This document shows positions 24,691 to 33,774 of a stretch of 35,003 nt of DNA, one piece after another. This DNA is from Actinomycetota bacterium (GTDB lineage Bacteria; Actinomycetota; Actinomycetes; Actinomycetales; Microbacteriaceae): NCBI GenBank assembly GCA_030840335.1, contig JAUZFR010000161.1, positions 1-35,003 on the forward strand. Reading direction: 5' to 3'. Positions within the stretch are counted from its first letter, which is position 1. Each line of letters opens with the position of its first letter. The position numbers and the translations under genes are program-made. The notes beneath the pieces are model-generated. The model was not told the DNA's origin. It saw only the letters and a list, made by a program, of their open reading frames with translations, and made no database searches.

Positions 24691-27600
24691 CTATTCGGCT
24701 GTAAGTGTGGTGCTCTCCTGCCGGCGTATCGCCGGAACTCCAGCCACGATCGGGAAGATGATGCCGAGGATGAGCGCAACGACGACCCCGAGGTCGGTAG
24801 CCGCAAGATCGCTCGAGCTCGAGACACCAAACGCACCGAACAGGTAGCCTTCCCAGCCCAGCCAAGACACAGTGGCGCTCGTGAGGCCCAGGCCAAGCGC
24901 AGTGATGACGATGAGCGCGCCCAAATTGCTCCAGCGCACATCCGCGTACACGCCGCCGCGACGCAGGAGCGACCCGGAATCGAACCTGCGGTTGCGAATC
25001 ATGATCTCGGATGCGAACAGGCCAGCCCACGCCGCGACCGGAACCGCAATCGTTGTTGCGAAGTCGCGGAACAGATCGGAGAAGTTGGAAACCGAGATGG
25101 TGAGCACGAGTGCGATGACGAGCACGAGGATTCCAGCGACGATGGCCGCGGCGGGGCGCCGAAGGCGCACCCCGACAGACTGCAGGCCAAACCCTGCCGA
25201 GTAGATCGCGACAACTGCGCCCGAGACAAGGCTCAACGCCGTCGCAAGCAGGAGAGGCCCCGGATACCAGCCCGGAAGCAGCGTGCCGAGCGTCGTGAGC
25301 GGATGAGCGACGATTCCCGCCGCGATCCTTGGGCTCGATGCGGCCAGGAGCGCACCGTACGCGATCAGGACGAAGCTGGGCAGCGCGGTGCCGAAGGTGG
25401 CCCACAGCATCGAAGTCGCTCCAAGCGAGCCCGGACGCTGGTAGCGCGCGAGATCCGACCCGCTGTTTGCCCACACCAATCCCACGAAACTGAAGACGAG
25501 CACGGCTCCGGTCACCGCCAGGACCCATGACCCGTCACCGGTCGTCAGCGCCGTTCGCATGTCAATGTATTGCGCTGTGAGAGCAATGAATCCGACCAGG
25601 AAGATCCCCGAAATGATGCTGATCACCAACTGGACTCTCGCGATCAGTGCGTACCCGAAGTAGGCGATCACGATCGCGATGATGAATGCGAACACCATCA
25701 TGATGAAGGTGAGCTCTTGTTCGTTGAAGCCGTCGGTTGCCTTTGCAGTGGTCAGGATGCTTGCTGCACCGGCGCCGATCAGCCATAACAGCGCGGCACC
25801 CCAGAACAGGCGGCTGACGAGGCCGATGATCGCCGGGACCACGTTCCCCACGACTCCGAACGTCGCACGGGAGATGACCATCGTCGGCTGGCCGCTGCGT
25901 TTGCCCGCAAGGGTGGCGAGTCCGAGCGGCACAAACGACAGGGCGATGCCGACCAGCGTCGCCACGATCGCCTGTCGAAGGCTCATTCCCAGAGCGAAGA
26001 TCACACCACCAAACGCCACGGCGACTATCGAAGAATTGGATGCGAACCATAACCAGAACAGTCGAGCGGCTCGCCCGACGCGCTGATCGACCGGAGTGGG
26101 TTCTTCGCCACTGAGTTCGGCTTTGAACACCTTCGGCGCGGCCGCGATCACAGGAACCGCAGCCTCAACGGGTGCGTCTCCTGTGATCGGTTCGTCCCAG
26201 GGGACTGCCGCGACCTGTGGCTCGACGGCGACGGTTTCCGGAATTACTGCAACTCCGGTGGGGTCTACTGCTACCGGTCCGAGTGACGAACCGAAAATGC
26301 TGTCTGAGGGGTCAACCGCTTCATCGCGAGCGACCCCTTCTCCAAAAGGGACGGGGGCCGCCGTCGGCGCATCGGGCGCTGGTTCCGCGAACGGATCCGG
26401 AGTGGCGGCCTGCGCTGCACCATCCGGTGGAGGTGGACTACCTTCGTCCCCGCCCCCAGCGAGCAGCGCGTCAAAATTAGCGGGTGGCGGTGGCGGCGCG
26501 TCCGGCACTTCGGCCGGCGGAGTGAACGGCGCGGGCTGTGCAGTCTCGCCAATCGGTGTCGGCTCGGCGAACGGAGTCGGCGGAGCTGGCGTTGCGTCGA
26601 AAGTCGATGCGGGCGCCGCTGACGGGGTACCGAAGTCCGGCACGACGCCAACCTGCGAGGAGAACTCCGGCGGAATTTCGCTGGGTGTAGGCGGCTCGAC
26701 CAAAGGCGGCGGCGAGTAGGGAGGAGCGGGCGGCGGCGCCTCGGCGACCGGAGCCTCGCCGGGCTGGGCGGCCTCTGAATCCGGAGGTGGCGGAGCGTCG
26801 AAGTGCGGCGCAAACGTTGGCGGCCCGTTGAAGGTGAGGGGGTCGACAAACGTCGGCTGCTCTGACGCCGATGGAGCTTCGGGCTCCAGGTAAGCGGGTG
26901 GTGCGAGGAAGGGGGGTGCGATGAACGGGTCGGCGACTGTATCGCCGCCCGCGGCGGGAGAGTCGAACAGGGAATCAAAAGGTGGTGGATCCGACGGCGC
27001 CTCGACGGGCGTCGGAGCAGGTTCGTCAACGGGAGGAACTACCGGCTCGTCGAATGAGGTGAAGGATGTCTCCGGGGTCGTCCCGAAGTCGGCGAACGAC
27101 GTCCCTGCGGAACCTGGCCCAACCTGCGGCTCGGGAACCGGCTGCGGGTCGGGTGGCGGCGCGGAGGCGAGCAGATCGGCAAATGCCGTGCCTTCGAGCG
27201 ACGGTTCGTCGACCAATGGCTCGTCGATTGCGAACGGCACAGCTGCCGCTTCGGGCACGGATGGCGCACCTTGCTCCGACTGGGCGAAACGGAACACGGG
27301 CTCATCCGACCAGATAGTCGAAGACGGGGTTTCCGGAGCTGCGGGCACCACCGGAGGGTCAGTGATCACGGGGAGTACGAAGGAGCCGTCCTCGAGAGGC
27401 TCGCCACTTGCGGTGTCGTTCGGCTCCCACGCTGGCGGGAGGCCGGTGTCGCTACTCTCGCTCGTGGTCGGGGACAGGTCGATGGAAGGGGTCGGCTCAG
27501 CGGACGGCGCCCAGCGCGCGAGCCAGGACTCGTCGGTGCTGGGTTCGGGAGCGGGTTCCGGTTGCGGTGTCGGTGCGTAGCCGGGCTCCGGCGCCGAGGG

Positions 27601-28569
27601 CGACTCCGGGGCAAACGCCGACGGCACGGGTGGCGCGGGCTCGGAGACGGACGTCGGTGGGGTCGTCGACACCGCATCGGCCGGATCCGCCTGCTCCTCT
27701 ATCGGTTCGGCTGCCGGCCTGGTTGGTGCGCTGAATTCCGCACGGGCCCGCTCTACGGCGGCGACGGCATCCGGAGTTCCGACCCTCAGAGTGGTCTCTT
27801 CCCACTCCGAGAATTCCTTCGCCTCGCGTTGACGGAGTTCGAGCTGCGCCTGCAACTGCCCGATGACCTCCAGTGTTGCGGCGGGGGAAAGTCCGTCTTC
27901 GTGCAGCGAGCGGAAGAGTTCTTCGTCGTCGAGAGCCGATCGGCGTGGGGGCGGCGGAGTCAGGTCTGCGGGAGTTTCGGCGGGGTGAACCGGCTCCGGC
28001 GGTGCGGGCGGGAAATACGCGTCGGTCGACTCGTAACCGGGCGGCGGCGGCGCGTACGCCGGCGGCACAGTTGGCGCGGGGGCCCCGATGTAGGGCGGCG
28101 GCACTTCGTCAGCCGCGTCGGCCGTGACGGTTTGCGGCTCGAACCCGGGCTCGGCTGCAAAGGCTTGCTCGGCGGCGAAGTCCGGCGCGGGTGTGAAGCT
28201 CGGCTCCGACACGGAGGCCAGCTCAGGTGCGAAGCCATCAGTCACCGGAATAACAGGCTCAACCTCTGCAACCGGAACGTCAGGTTCAACCGAGATTTCA
28301 GGTTCAACCGGAACAACAGGTTCCGATGGTTCGGACGGCTCGGACTGCGCCCCCGTATTGGGTCGAACAATCGGGATCGGGCCCGATGCCACCTTCGCCA
28401 GCTCGGCGGCCATCGCAGCAGCGATGTCGTCGTCATCAAACACGCTTGCCGCGGCTTCGAGCGACTCTGGGTCGTTCGACGGGGGCGTGTAACTGGAGCG
28501 TCGCGGTCCGGACGGAGCGAAAAACTCGTCCGGCCCGACATTTCCCCGAGCGTCGTCTTCGTCTGCCAT
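24691..28569 (-). CDS. NCS1-type cytosine/purine permease with a giant disordered N-terminal extension
   Basis: A 1292-residue protein. The C-terminal part (about residues 828-1292) has about 12 hydrophobic helices and reads as an NCS1 nucleobase:cation symporter (FWLWFASNSSIVAVAFGGVI, GQPTMVISRATFGVVGNVVP, VWANSGSDLARYQRPGSLGA). The first 825 residues are low complexity, rich in Pro, Ala, Glu, Val and Thr, with many PPPP, EPV and FAEP-type units, and should be disordered and cytoplasmic. One more ordered block stands out at about 209-279 (DDEELFRSLHEDGLSPAATL followed by a Gln/Arg/Glu helix and EEFSEWEE-like acidic residues). NCS1 permeases are usually near 450-550 residues. The frame is continuous with no stop or shift. 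The ATG at 28569 follows a TAGAAT -10. Substrate is a nucleobase by family only. Confidence 0.85.
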   Translation of the reverse strand: MADEDDARGNVGPDEFFAPSGPRRSSYTPPSNDPESLEAAASVFDDDDIAAAMAAELAKVASGPIPIVRPNTGAQSEPSEPSEPVVPVEPEISVEPDVPVAEVEPVIPVTDGFAPELASVSEPSFTPAPDFAAEQAFAAEPGFEPQTVTADAADEVPPPYIGAPAPTVPPAYAPPPPGYESTDAYFPPAPPEPVHPAETPADLTPPPPRRSALDDEELFRSLHEDGLSPAATLEVIGQLQAQLELRQREAKEFSEWEETTLRVGTPDAVAAVERARAEFSAPTRPAAEPIEEQADPADAVSTTPPTSVSEPAPPVPSAFAPESPSAPEPGYAPTPQPEPAPEPSTDESWLARWAPSAEPTPSIDLSPTTSESSDTGLPPAWEPNDTASGEPLEDGSFVLPVITDPPVVPAAPETPSSTIWSDEPVFRFAQSEQGAPSVPEAAAVPFAIDEPLVDEPSLEGTAFADLLASAPPPDPQPVPEPQVGPGSAGTSFADFGTTPETSFTSFDEPVVPPVDEPAPTPVEAPSDPPPFDSLFDSPAAGGDTVADPFIAPPFLAPPAYLEPEAPSASEQPTFVDPLTFNGPPTFAPHFDAPPPPDSEAAQPGEAPVAEAPPPAPPYSPPPLVEPPTPSEIPPEFSSQVGVVPDFGTPSAAPASTFDATPAPPTPFAEPTPIGETAQPAPFTPPAEVPDAPPPPPANFDALLAGGGDEGSPPPPDGAAQAATPDPFAEPAPDAPTAAPVPFGEGVARDEAVDPSDSIFGSSLGPVAVDPTGVAVIPETVAVEPQVAAVPWDEPITGDAPVEAAVPVIAAAPKVFKAELSGEEPTPVDQRVGRAARLFWLWFASNSSIVAVAFGGVIFALGMSLRQAIVATLVGIALSFVPLGLATLAGKRSGQPTMVISRATFGVVGNVVPAIIGLVSRLFWGAALLWLIGAGAASILTTAKATDGFNEQELTFIMMVFAFIIAIVIAYFGYALIARVQLVISIISGIFLVGFIALTAQYIDMRTALTTGDGSWVLAVTGAVLVFSFVGLVWANSGSDLARYQRPGSLGATSMLWATFGTALPSFVLIAYGALLAASSPRIAAGIVAHPLTTLGTLLPGWYPGPLLLATALSLVSGAVVAIYSAGFGLQSVGVRLRRPAAAIVAGILVLVIALVLTISVSNFSDLFRDFATTIAVPVAAWAGLFASEIMIRNRRFDSGSLLRRGGVYADVRWSNLGALIVITALGLGLTSATVSWLGWEGYLFGAFGVSSSSDLAATDLGVVVALILGIIFPIVAGVPAIRRQESTTLTAE

Positions 28570-28575
28570 GGCGAA

Positions 28576-28581
28576 ATTCTA
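28576..28581 (-). promoter_or_regulatory. -10 box of a probable leaderless promoter for the permease operon
   Basis: On the minus strand TAGAAT precedes the ATG at 28569 by six bases, with no ribosome site between. It would drive permease, nif3, the zinc-ribbon homologue and rnhA. Confidence 0.5.
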
Positions 28582-28657
28582 CGGGCGTGGCTCACTTTTG
28601 TTGACTGGACCGGCCGAGATGATTGCGAACGATTTTGCCCGGCGCTGAATTCAGTCG

Positions 28658-28686
28658 TTGACAATGGTCGGTTACCGATATATCGT
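28658..28686 (+). promoter_or_regulatory. padR promoter with palindromic operator
   Basis: TTGACA (28658-28663) and TATCGT (28681-28686) are separated by 17 bases. A perfect 10-bp palindrome, CGATATATCG (28676-28685), overlaps the -10 box. PadR-type repressors often bind AT-rich dyads at their own promoters, so autoregulation is likely. Confidence 0.65.
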
Positions 28687-28747
28687 TACTACATCGGCGA
28701 GCGATTGGCGCTCGTCGGTTCACAATACTTGAAAGGACGAATACGCC

Positions 28748-29335
28748 ATGAACAGCGAATTCATTGCACGACACCATCACAACCCGGAAGATCACGGCAG
28801 AGGGCGCTCTCGCGGCTTTGGCTTTGGCGGACCCGGCATGGGTGGCCCAGGTTTCGGAGGCTTTGGCCCCCGTGGATTCATGCCCCCTGGCCCCCAGCGC
28901 AAACGTCGCGGAGACGTGCGCGCGGCAATCCTGTCCCTCCTCGCGGACGAGCCGCACAACGGGTACGGACTGATCAAAGAAATAACGGAGCGCTCCGGCG
29001 GCACCTGGCACCCCAGCCCCGGTTCGGTTTACCCGACACTCCAGCAGCTCGTCGATGAAGAGCTCATCGAATCGAGCGGCGAGGGAAAGCGCACCGAATT
29101 CCAGCTCTCCGAGCTCGGGCGCACCTGGGTCGCCGACCACGCGGAGGAGCTCGCCCGCGTGTGGGAGAGCTCGGAGGCGCGGGTGGAAGCCGACGCCGGA
29201 CTGCACGAAAGCATCGCGAAACTGATGGGCGTCGTCCACCAGTTCCGGTTCGCCGCAACCGACGCCCAGCGCGCCCAGGCGGTCGAAAGGCTGGATGAAA
29301 CCCGGCGTGCGCTCTACGCGATCCTCGCCGACTAA
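28748..29335 (+). CDS. PadR family transcriptional regulator with glycine-rich N-terminus
   Basis: A 195-residue DNA-binding protein. The first 50 residues are low complexity: His/Asp-rich (ARHHHNPEDHGRGRSRGFG) then Gly/Phe/Pro-rich. The winged helix follows at about 53-125, with RAAILSLLADEPHNGYGLIK and the family hallmark HPSPGSVYPTLQQLVDEELI. The C-terminal helices (about 130-195) should form the dimer. AAGGA is placed ten bases before the ATG. Its promoter carries a CGATATATCG palindrome over the -10. The LtrA gene begins 26 bases after the stop and may be a target or operon partner. Effector unknown. Confidence 0.92.
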   Translation: MNSEFIARHHHNPEDHGRGRSRGFGFGGPGMGGPGFGGFGPRGFMPPGPQRKRRGDVRAAILSLLADEPHNGYGLIKEITERSGGTWHPSPGSVYPTLQQLVDEELIESSGEGKRTEFQLSELGRTWVADHAEELARVWESSEARVEADAGLHESIAKLMGVVHQFRFAATDAQRAQAVERLDETRRALYAILAD

Positions 29336-29361
29336 GCGGGAGAAGTGCCACTCTTGTTTTC

Positions 29362-30618
29362 GTGAGCACTCCCCGCGCCCCTGAGGTCGACAGCGGCCTG
29401 CAGCACCGTCTCAGAAGGATGACGGGCCGCGACACCGCCGAGCGACATCGCACAGCCACCCCGCTGGAGTTGCTGTTTGACCTGACGTTCGTCGTCGGTT
29501 TCGGCCAGGCCGCGTCGCTCACTGCCGGCCTCCTCGCCGAGGGACACGTGGTCCCGGCGCTTGGGGGCCTCGGGTTCGCCATGTTTGCTGTCTGTTGGGC
29601 GTGGGTCAACTTCAGCTGGTTCGCATCCGCGTTCGACACCGACGACTGGTTCTTCCGCATCACGACGATGGTGCAGATGGTCGGAGTCCTGATCCTGTCG
29701 CTCGGACTGCCGGCGTTCTTCGCCTCACTCGACGCCGGTCGCGGCATTGACAACAGCGTTATGGTCGCCGGTTACGTCGTGATGCGTGTCGCGATGGTTG
29801 CCCAGTGGCTGCGCGCAGCGCATCAGGATCCGACCAGGCGCCGGATCGCCCTCAGCTACGCCACCATCATTTTCGTGGCACAGGTCGGATGGGTTGCTCT
29901 GCTGTTCCTTCCCTCACTTGCCGTGCTGATCCCCGTCGCCATCGTCGTCTTCGTAGTCGACTCGTTTGGTCCGATCTTCGCCGAGAAGAAGGATGGCGGT
30001 ACGCCCTGGCACCCGCACCACATCGCCGAGCGCTACGGCCTGCTGACGATCATTGCCCTTGGCGAGGGAATCGTCGGCACCATCGCCTCTGTGTCGGCTG
30101 CCATCGAACACTCCGGCTGGTCGGGCGAGGCCGTCCTCATCGTCGTCACGGGCACCGGCCTCACTTTCTCGCTCTGGTGGATCTACTTTATGGTGCCGTC
30201 GGGGCGGGTGCTCGAGCACCATCGCTCGCGCGGACTCACCTGGGGCTACCTCCACATCCCGCTGTACATCTCGATCACCGGCGTCGGCGCCGGGCTCCAC
30301 GTCGCCGCCGACGTCATCGATAAGCAAGCTGAAGTCGGTTCGATCGCAGCGGTAGCGATCGTGGCGGTCGCTGTCCTTCTGTTCATCGTCGTCGTACTCG
30401 TGCTCTATGCGTACCTCCTGCACGCCGTCGACCTGTTCCATCTTCTGCTTCTGGCCGTGGTGCTCGTTCTGCTCGGGATGGCAATTGTGCTCGCCGTTGC
30501 CGGAGTGTCTATGGGCGTCTGCCTGGTCATCGTGACCCTTGCGCCCGTCGCTATCGTCATTGGATACGAGACGATCGGATATCGACACGAAGAACGCGAG
30601 CTTGCCCGCCTGATTTGA
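29362..30618 (+). CDS. Low temperature requirement protein A (LtrA) family membrane protein
   Basis: A 418-residue polytopic membrane protein of the LtrA family. The N-terminal signature TPLELLFDLTFVVGFGQAAS is clear, followed by WAWVNFSWFASAFDTDDW, about a dozen hydrophobic segments, HPHHIAERYGLLTIIALGEG in the middle and a C-terminal ETIGYRHEER. LtrA was named from a Listeria mutant unable to grow in the cold; its biochemical activity is not known. A GTG start at 29362 is used; there is no good ribosome site near it, so coupling to padR or another start (ATG at 29419) is possible. Confidence 0.9.
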   Translation: MSTPRAPEVDSGLQHRLRRMTGRDTAERHRTATPLELLFDLTFVVGFGQAASLTAGLLAEGHVVPALGGLGFAMFAVCWAWVNFSWFASAFDTDDWFFRITTMVQMVGVLILSLGLPAFFASLDAGRGIDNSVMVAGYVVMRVAMVAQWLRAAHQDPTRRRIALSYATIIFVAQVGWVALLFLPSLAVLIPVAIVVFVVDSFGPIFAEKKDGGTPWHPHHIAERYGLLTIIALGEGIVGTIASVSAAIEHSGWSGEAVLIVVTGTGLTFSLWWIYFMVPSGRVLEHHRSRGLTWGYLHIPLYISITGVGAGLHVAADVIDKQAEVGSIAAVAIVAVAVLLFIVVVLVLYAYLLHAVDLFHLLLLAVVLVLLGMAIVLAVAGVSMGVCLVIVTLAPVAIVIGYETIGYRHEERELARLI

Positions 30619-30688
30619 TCCCCCACCGCGCACCCCCAGTTCGCGGGGAATGCAGTAATTTTCGGCCCTTCCAGGCGTACAGTTATCG

Positions 30689-30706
30689 CAAACGCGGGGG
30701 CGTTTG
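30689..30706 (+). repeat. Short inverted repeat in the leader of the 64-aa gene
   Basis: CAAACGC (30689-30695) and GCGTTTG (30700-30706) form a perfect dyad with a GGGG centre. It begins six bases after a TACAGT -10-like box (30678-30683), so it would lie at the start of the transcript, as an mRNA hairpin or an operator. Confidence 0.45.
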
Positions 30707-30723
30707 GTATTGGGGGAATCATC

Positions 30724-30918
30724 ATGACGAACGTAATCACGACGTTCTCGCCGGCCTTTTCCGATGGTGCGGAAACCGCCACAGGCCTTGCCACCGACAT
30801 CGCGATCGAACGCGGCCGCAACCGGGTTCACGGTTTCGGTATTGCCATCGCCGTTTCGGTGGGCCTCTGGGCAGCCATCGGGTACGGAATTTGGAGCGCG
30901 GTCACCGCGCTCTCCTGA
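30724..30918 (+). CDS. Small single-pass membrane protein, 64 aa
   Basis: The ATG at 30724 follows a GGGGGA ribosome site. The 64-residue product starts MTNVITTFSPAFSDGAETAT, has a charged segment (DIAIERGRNRVHG) and one membrane helix near the end (FGIAIAVSVGLWAAIGYGIW). I do not recognise a family. It lies between LtrA and the convergent LAL regulator, with a dyad in its leader, and its stop is only 18 bases from the regulator's stop. Codon use is like that of its neighbours, which supports a real gene. Confidence 0.65.
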   Translation: MTNVITTFSPAFSDGAETATGLATDIAIERGRNRVHGFGIAIAVSVGLWAAIGYGIWSAVTALS

Positions 30919-30936
30919 GCCGGTCGGTTCAGCCCG

Positions 30937-33768
30937 CTAGATCATCCGCGCCACCCAGGCCGCAATCTCACTCCTTCGTGCTGCTCCAAGCTTGGTGAGA
31001 ATGTGTTCGACGTGCGCTGAAACCGTCTTCGGTGAGATCGTCAGATCCAACGCAATCTCTTTGTTCGTTTCGCCCAGAGCGATGAGCTTCGCTACCTCAA
31101 ATTCGCGAGACGACAACAGCCCGTCGCCGATGATCGAGTCAGTGTCGACAATGATCGTGTCGGCCAGTGCAATGATCGTGGACGCTCCAGCACCCGTCGC
31201 CAGTTCGCGAGCGTGATGTGCCAGCCGCAGAGCTTCCGAAGGTCGTTTCGAGCGCACCGCGCAATGCGCGAGGTCGATGAGCGTGTGAGCGCTTTCCCAA
31301 AAACGTCGGCGGTCGAACCATCCGTCGCTCGCCCGCTCGAGCAGCTCGCGTGCTTTGCCCGTCTGGCCCTCCGCAAGATGGATCAAGCCGCGAGCGTGAT
31401 CGAGTGCGACGAGGGTTCCAGGAATACTGCGATTGACGATCAGCCGCTCACATCGCTCGAGCCAGTCATGAGCGGCACCCACCTTGCGAGTACCGAGGTA
31501 CGCGCGCACGCCCGAGACCACAAAGGGGAAAAGGTGCGCCGCATCCGCGCGTGCTTCGGATTCAGCGAACCCTCGTTCGCTCAGCTCGACCGCTACCGCA
31601 GTGTCCTTCTGAAGTAGCGCAAGTTCGACTAGTCCCCACAACGCTGGCGAGATTCGCTGTAGTTCGCCCATACCCTCAGCCAGTTCGAGGGCCTCATCGA
31701 GGTGTGTGCGGGCCTCGACGACATTGCCCTGCCCGAGGGCAACGTATCCGAGCACGATGAGGGCGGTGATGCGGGTCGTGATTCCGCGCCCGTTCGCCAG
31801 CGACTTTCGCGCGACAATTTGGGCACCCTGCCAGTCCCCCGTCGCCCAATTGACGTGACTGAGGTGTGCCATCAGGTAGTAATGGTCGTTCCAGCGCTCA
31901 GTTCGGGCTGTGTACTCGAGGCCCTCAGAAATCCATCGCTCTGACCGGTCGTAGTCGAGCTGAACCGATGCGGACGTTCCGATCATCCGGTATGCGCGGG
32001 CGGTCTCGACTTCCATTGAGGCTGCTGCGCCTGTCTCTATTGCGCGTTCGAGACGTGCCCAGCCTTCGTCGCCTCGGCCCGCGAACGTCAGCACCGACCC
32101 CAGTGTGAGTTCGATGTTGAGCCTCTCGCACAGGCCGTCCGGGCCGGTGGCGAAGGCCGCCGCCTGCTCGCCGAACTCAACTGCGTCATCCAGCCGCCGG
32201 TCGAGCATGTAGGCCGCGGCAATTGCGCCGAGAACATCAGCGCGGACCAGTCGATCCCCGCCGCCCGGCAACGCATCCATTCGCGCCAGCGCCTCCCGCC
32301 CAAGCCTCGTGCGCGACTCCAGGTCGGCGCCAAGAAGGTGACGCACTGCCATCAAGTTGGTCGTCAGGGACGCGATTGTCTGCTCGTCGCCCGCGGCACG
32401 GAACAGCTCGATCGCCGACATCCACTGCGCTTCCGCGCCATCGTTGTCGTCGATTGCGGCAAGTTCGAGTCCGAGAGTCGTGCGCGTCCAGGCGCGTTCA
32501 CTATTGGGAATGTCTGCGGTTTCGGTGCGCAGGGCTCGCGCGTACAGCTCCGACGCCTCCCGATGCGCCGACATCCGCCTCGCATCGACAGCTGCGGCCA
32601 TCGAGTGCCGATATGCATCCGCGTATTCGTGCGCTCGCTCGAAATGGTCGGAGACGTACGCATCCCGAAAACCCGCCGCAATCGCCGCGCGGGCTACGGA
32701 ACCGTGCAACTCGCGCTTGCGGTTCGGGGGGATGTCGTCATAGATGGCCTCACGGATGAGTGTGTGCCGAAAATCGAAGTTCGAACCGTCACTGCGTGCG
32801 CGAATGAAATGGCGCGCCATCAGCTCACGCAACGCGGCGTCGATCGAGGCAGGGGATGATGACGTGATTGACGCAAGGAGGTCGATATCAAATGACCGCC
32901 CAATTACTGCTGCCACTGCGACAACAGACCGCGTTTCCGCGCTGAGCAGGCCGGCGCGGGTCACGACCGCCTCGGCGACCGTTTCGGGCACGCCATTTTG
33001 CGAACCACCAGCGATGAGTTCCTCCACGTGCAGGGGAATGCCATCGCTGCGTCCGTGGAGCGATTCGATCCAGGTGGCGGCCGCAACCACGCCGGTGATG
33101 CCCTCGCTCATTCGGGCGGTGTCGTCCAGGTCGAGCCGGGTAAGCCTGACTTCCTCGGCGAGGCGGCGTTCGAGCAGGCGAGCGCGCCACTGTCGCAATA
33201 CCGTTTGCGGATACAGCTCGTCGCTTCGGTAGGTCATGACAACCATGCTGGACGCGGCGCGCAGCGCTTCTGGAAGCCGCTCGAAGACGTCGAGACTGAG
33301 TTCATCGGCCCAGTGCAGGTCCTCAACCAGAAACAGTGTCGGCACTTCGGTGATAAGCCGAGCAACGAGGTCGGCGAGGTCGCCGACCAGCACTCGGCGA
33401 CGATGGGTCGGGTCGCCCTGGGACGGGACACTGTTGAGGATTCTGTCCCGGAGGGCGCGCGCCACGTCCGCATCGCCGCCGCGACGAAGCTCGTCGGACA
33501 GGTTGAGCAGGACACCGCCTGCCGTGTCGCCATCCCGAGGAAAAGCCGCCGCGGTGACGACGCGAGCGCCTTCACCCACGTGATTCGCGATCTCGGCGAG
33601 CAGGCGCGTTTTGCCAATTCCCGCTTCTCCGGCGAGCAACAGGAGATGGCCGGCGCCCTTGAGCGCGCTCTCCCACCGGCGAAGCGCGAGAGCAAGCTGT
33701 TCGTCTCTCCCGACGAGTGCCGAGGAAATCGTCGTCGATGCGCCCGAATGGTTTTGCGTCCGGATCAT
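30937..33768 (-). CDS. LAL-type LuxR family regulator with AAA ATPase domain
   Basis: A 943-residue transcriptional regulator. The N-terminus holds a P-loop ATPase with Walker A GEAGIGKT at 47-54 and Walker B FLVEDLHWADE at about 145; later a winged-helix-like block (HFIRARSDGSNFDFRHTLIR) follows. The centre (about 370-870) is an Ala/Leu/Arg-rich helical region that looks like TPR-type repeats. The LuxR helix-turn-helix closes the protein (LLSSREFEVAKLIALGETNK then TVSAHVEHILTKLGA). The architecture is that of MalT/LAL regulators, which sense small molecules through the helical repeats. It is divergent from the DUF4242 gene with 104 bases between them, its most likely target. The ligand is unknown. 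Confidence 0.93.
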   Translation of the reverse strand: MIRTQNHSGASTTISSALVGRDEQLALALRRWESALKGAGHLLLLAGEAGIGKTRLLAEIANHVGEGARVVTAAAFPRDGDTAGGVLLNLSDELRRGGDADVARALRDRILNSVPSQGDPTHRRRVLVGDLADLVARLITEVPTLFLVEDLHWADELSLDVFERLPEALRAASSMVVMTYRSDELYPQTVLRQWRARLLERRLAEEVRLTRLDLDDTARMSEGITGVVAAATWIESLHGRSDGIPLHVEELIAGGSQNGVPETVAEAVVTRAGLLSAETRSVVAVAAVIGRSFDIDLLASITSSSPASIDAALRELMARHFIRARSDGSNFDFRHTLIREAIYDDIPPNRKRELHGSVARAAIAAGFRDAYVSDHFERAHEYADAYRHSMAAAVDARRMSAHREASELYARALRTETADIPNSERAWTRTTLGLELAAIDDNDGAEAQWMSAIELFRAAGDEQTIASLTTNLMAVRHLLGADLESRTRLGREALARMDALPGGGDRLVRADVLGAIAAAYMLDRRLDDAVEFGEQAAAFATGPDGLCERLNIELTLGSVLTFAGRGDEGWARLERAIETGAAASMEVETARAYRMIGTSASVQLDYDRSERWISEGLEYTARTERWNDHYYLMAHLSHVNWATGDWQGAQIVARKSLANGRGITTRITALIVLGYVALGQGNVVEARTHLDEALELAEGMGELQRISPALWGLVELALLQKDTAVAVELSERGFAESEARADAAHLFPFVVSGVRAYLGTRKVGAAHDWLERCERLIVNRSIPGTLVALDHARGLIHLAEGQTGKARELLERASDGWFDRRRFWESAHTLIDLAHCAVRSKRPSEALRLAHHARELATGAGASTIIALADTIIVDTDSIIGDGLLSSREFEVAKLIALGETNKEIALDLTISPKTVSAHVEHILTKLGAARRSEIAAWVARMI

Positions 33769-33774
33769 GGCGCA

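Noticed and set aside
26100-28100. Proline-codon-rich stretch as a tandem DNA repeat or recombination hot spot
   Set aside because: Units are short and irregular at the DNA level; the repetition is mainly in amino acid composition, with no exact tandem array.
27271-29058. Plus-strand frame of 595 codons opposite the permease arm
   Set aside because: Its Arg/Gly/Arg-rich composition reflects the complement of the Pro/Ala-rich coding strand. It also runs into padR in the wrong frame.
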